Assembly (NCBI GenBank): GCA_038254525.1
Contig: JBBSGC010000055.1
Coordinates: forward strand, 1-12,180
Source of the DNA: JBBSGC01 sp038254525
GTDB taxonomy: Bacteria; Actinomycetota; Actinomycetes; Propionibacteriales; Nocardioidaceae
Direction of reading: 5' to 3'
Length of the DNA: 12,180 nt
How positions within the stretch are numbered: the stretch's first letter is position 1; every line of letters starts with the position of its first letter. The notes under the pieces are model-generated. The model saw nothing but the letters and a program-made list of their open reading frames with translations, searched no databases and was not told the origin of the DNA. The translations under genes were made by a program, and so were the position numbers. Below, piece after piece: positions 12,074 through 12,180 of the stretch.

Positions 12074-12089
12074 CATGAGTCTGGTGCCG

Positions 12090-12180
12090 TCAGCGCAAGA
12101 ACGACCACGCGTTCGGCACGAGCTCCCACGACTGCTGGTGCCGCGGGCCGGCCAGCTCGCCGTCGGTGTTGGTCCAGAAC
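12090..12180 (-). CDS. C-terminal end of a protein entering from the right, possibly a diacylglycerol/lipid kinase
   Basis: On the minus strand the frame is open from the window edge to a TGA at 12092-12090. The last 29 residues are a polar, aromatic-rich tail with NTDGELAGPR, then WELVPNAWSFLR at the end. A DGE motif followed by a basic/polar stretch and a P-x-A-x-x-F-L ending resembles the C-terminus of YegS/DAGK-type lipid kinases, whose last strands contain a conserved DGE. That is a short match and only suggestive. The composition is much more protein-like than the ORFs to its left, so a real gene end is likely. It converges with DUF3151 across the 381-bp gap. Confidence 0.55.
   Translation of the reverse strand, partial: FWTNTDGELAGPRHQQSWELVPNAWSFLR

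Larger units (their letters stand above)
11709..12089. other. 381-bp convergent intergenic region without a convincing gene
   Basis: Several ORFs of 60-150 codons cross this stretch on both strands, but none has a ribosome site, a family motif or a protein-like composition. It holds the palindrome at 11706-11717, the inverted repeat at 11783-11810, two copies of GCGGAATCCG/TGCGGAATCCG (about 11907 and 12018), a patch richer in A/T (about 11945-11970, TTCTGGCTGATTTGGGTTAG) and the 12-bp repeats at 12026-12073. I find no tRNA or known small RNA. Confidence 0.6.

Overview
The window is chromosomal DNA from a high-GC actinobacterium. GC-rich third codon positions, frequent GTG starts, genes with TAnnnT boxes 6-8 nt before their start codons (the actinobacterial leaderless pattern), and a conserved set of actinobacterial neighbours (pyrE, a SpoU-type methylase, DedA, class II fba, DUF3151) all point this way. 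I remember a similar neighbourhood in mycobacteria. A Nocardioides-like or propionibacterial host is plausible, but the sequence does not settle the family.

Layout. 1-348: C-terminal part of a small membrane protein. 349-467: a gap with a possible 17-codon ORF that has a strong ribosome site. 468-1010: pyrE. 1075-1761 (minus): a DedA membrane protein. 1801-2430: a SpoU/TrmH methyltransferase, divergent from DedA across only 39 bp. 2459-3826: a flavin pyridine-nucleotide-disulfide oxidoreductase of the NADH oxidase/CoA-disulfide reductase group, whose 3' end is duplicated in tandem (29 bp). 3888-4112: a cobalamin riboswitch and its expression platform. 4113-10057: five genes, each overlapping the next by 4 nt. 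10159-11184: class II fructose-bisphosphate aldolase. 11295-11708: DUF3151. 11709-12089: 381 bp with no convincing gene, holding a perfect hairpin and a 12-bp repeat array. 12090-12180 (minus): the C-terminus of a protein entering from the right, possibly a lipid kinase.

The main item is the riboswitch operon. It encodes a secreted alpha/alpha-toroid protein (prenyltransferase/transcobalamin-like fold), a surface-anchored protein with a DUF4430/transcobalamin-C-terminal-like domain on a Pro/Thr stalk, an ECF T component, an ECF ATPase with two fused nucleotide-binding domains, and an ECF S component. Animal transcobalamin and intrinsic factor combine an alpha-toroid with a small beta domain in one chain and hold cobalamin between them. 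Here the two parts look split into adjacent, translationally coupled genes under a B12 riboswitch, next to an importer. My reading is a Gram-positive cobalamin (or corrinoid) capture-and-import system. The riboswitch and ECF components are seen directly; the transcobalamin-like pairing and the ligand are inference.
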